From assembly GCA_030824295.1 (NCBI GenBank), contig JAVBYA010000402.1, forward strand, positions 1 to 5,613: 5,613 bases of DNA. Reading direction: 5' to 3'. Under the pieces are notes generated by a model, which ran no database searches, was not told the DNA's origin, and saw nothing but the letters and a program-made list of their open reading frames with translations. Shown piece by piece: positions 5,491 to 5,613 of this stretch. The DNA is from Bacteroidota bacterium. Its GTDB lineage: Bacteria > Bacteroidota > Ignavibacteria > UBA10030 > UBA8401. The position numbers and the translations under genes were made by a program. Each line of letters begins with the position of its first letter. Position 1 is the first letter of the stretch.

Positions 5491-5613
5491 TCAGTATCCC
5501 CGCTTCTTTACCAGTTCAAGGTCTGCTTTCGCCATCAGCCGCGCCAGGTCCGCGAATTTCGTTGTCGCTTCCCAGCCGAGCTTCTGCTTCGCTTTGGTCG
5601 CATCGCCGATCAG
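5491..5613 (-). CDS. gmd: GDP-mannose 4,6-dehydratase (partial, C-terminal 40 residues)
   Basis: Gmd makes GDP-4-keto-6-deoxy-D-mannose from GDP-mannose, the substrate of the adjacent Fcl. Only the C-terminal end is in the window: LIGDATKAKQKLGWEA, then an FADLARLMAKADLEL helix and a short basic tail ending KKRGY. The GD-x-TKA-x-x-KLGW block followed by a DLEL ending is typical of Gmd. It stops with TGA at 5491-5493. The family call rests on this short piece and on the classic gmd-fcl gene order. Confidence 0.85.
   Translation of the reverse strand: MIGDATKAKQKLGWEATTKFADLARLMAKADLELVKKRGY

Overview
The window looks like chromosomal sequence of a bacterium with moderate GC in its genes and AT-richer intergenic DNA. 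The protein content (RNase G with a QITRQR motif and acidic insert, transaldolase of the TalC type, GcvT, ComB, Gmd/Fcl) resembles the Bacteroidota/Chlorobiota/Ignavibacteria (FCB) group. That placement is inferred from remembered family character, not from a search. All convincing genes lie on the minus strand, so the reading order is from high to low coordinates.

Region A (5613 down to 4560): the last 40 codons of gmd (GDP-mannose 4,6-dehydratase), one base, then a complete fcl (GDP-L-fucose synthase) with a TTG start. Together they convert GDP-mannose to GDP-L-fucose for surface glycans.

Region B (4559 to 3819, about 740 bases without a credible protein gene): this holds RNA genes and structured DNA. 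Going down in coordinates, it contains: an AT-rich stretch with a Shine-Dalgarno plus ATG on the plus strand that runs into the 3' end of fcl; a 17-base copy of the 5' end of a tRNA gene; two GC-rich hairpins; a complete tRNA-Ala (anticodon CGC); the small SRP RNA gene (ffs); and the leader and candidate promoter of the next operon.

Region C (3818 to 1): a tight operon, rng (RNase G) - talC (transaldolase) - gcvT (glycine cleavage T protein) - comB (2-phosphosulfolactate phosphatase, cut by the window edge). Spacings are 9 bases, a 4-base ATGA overlap and 28 bases, and talC, gcvT and comB each have a good ribosome binding site. The operon mixes RNA processing with central carbon, one-carbon and sulfonate metabolism, so the linkage looks like genome economy rather than one pathway.

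I did not find convincing evidence of a new defence, mobile or biosynthetic system. The least explained part is 4313-4559: the repeated tRNA 5' end 110 bases from the intact tRNA, the packed inverted repeats between the two copies, and a truncated gene start abutting fcl. These suggest a past rearrangement or insertion beside the tRNA gene.
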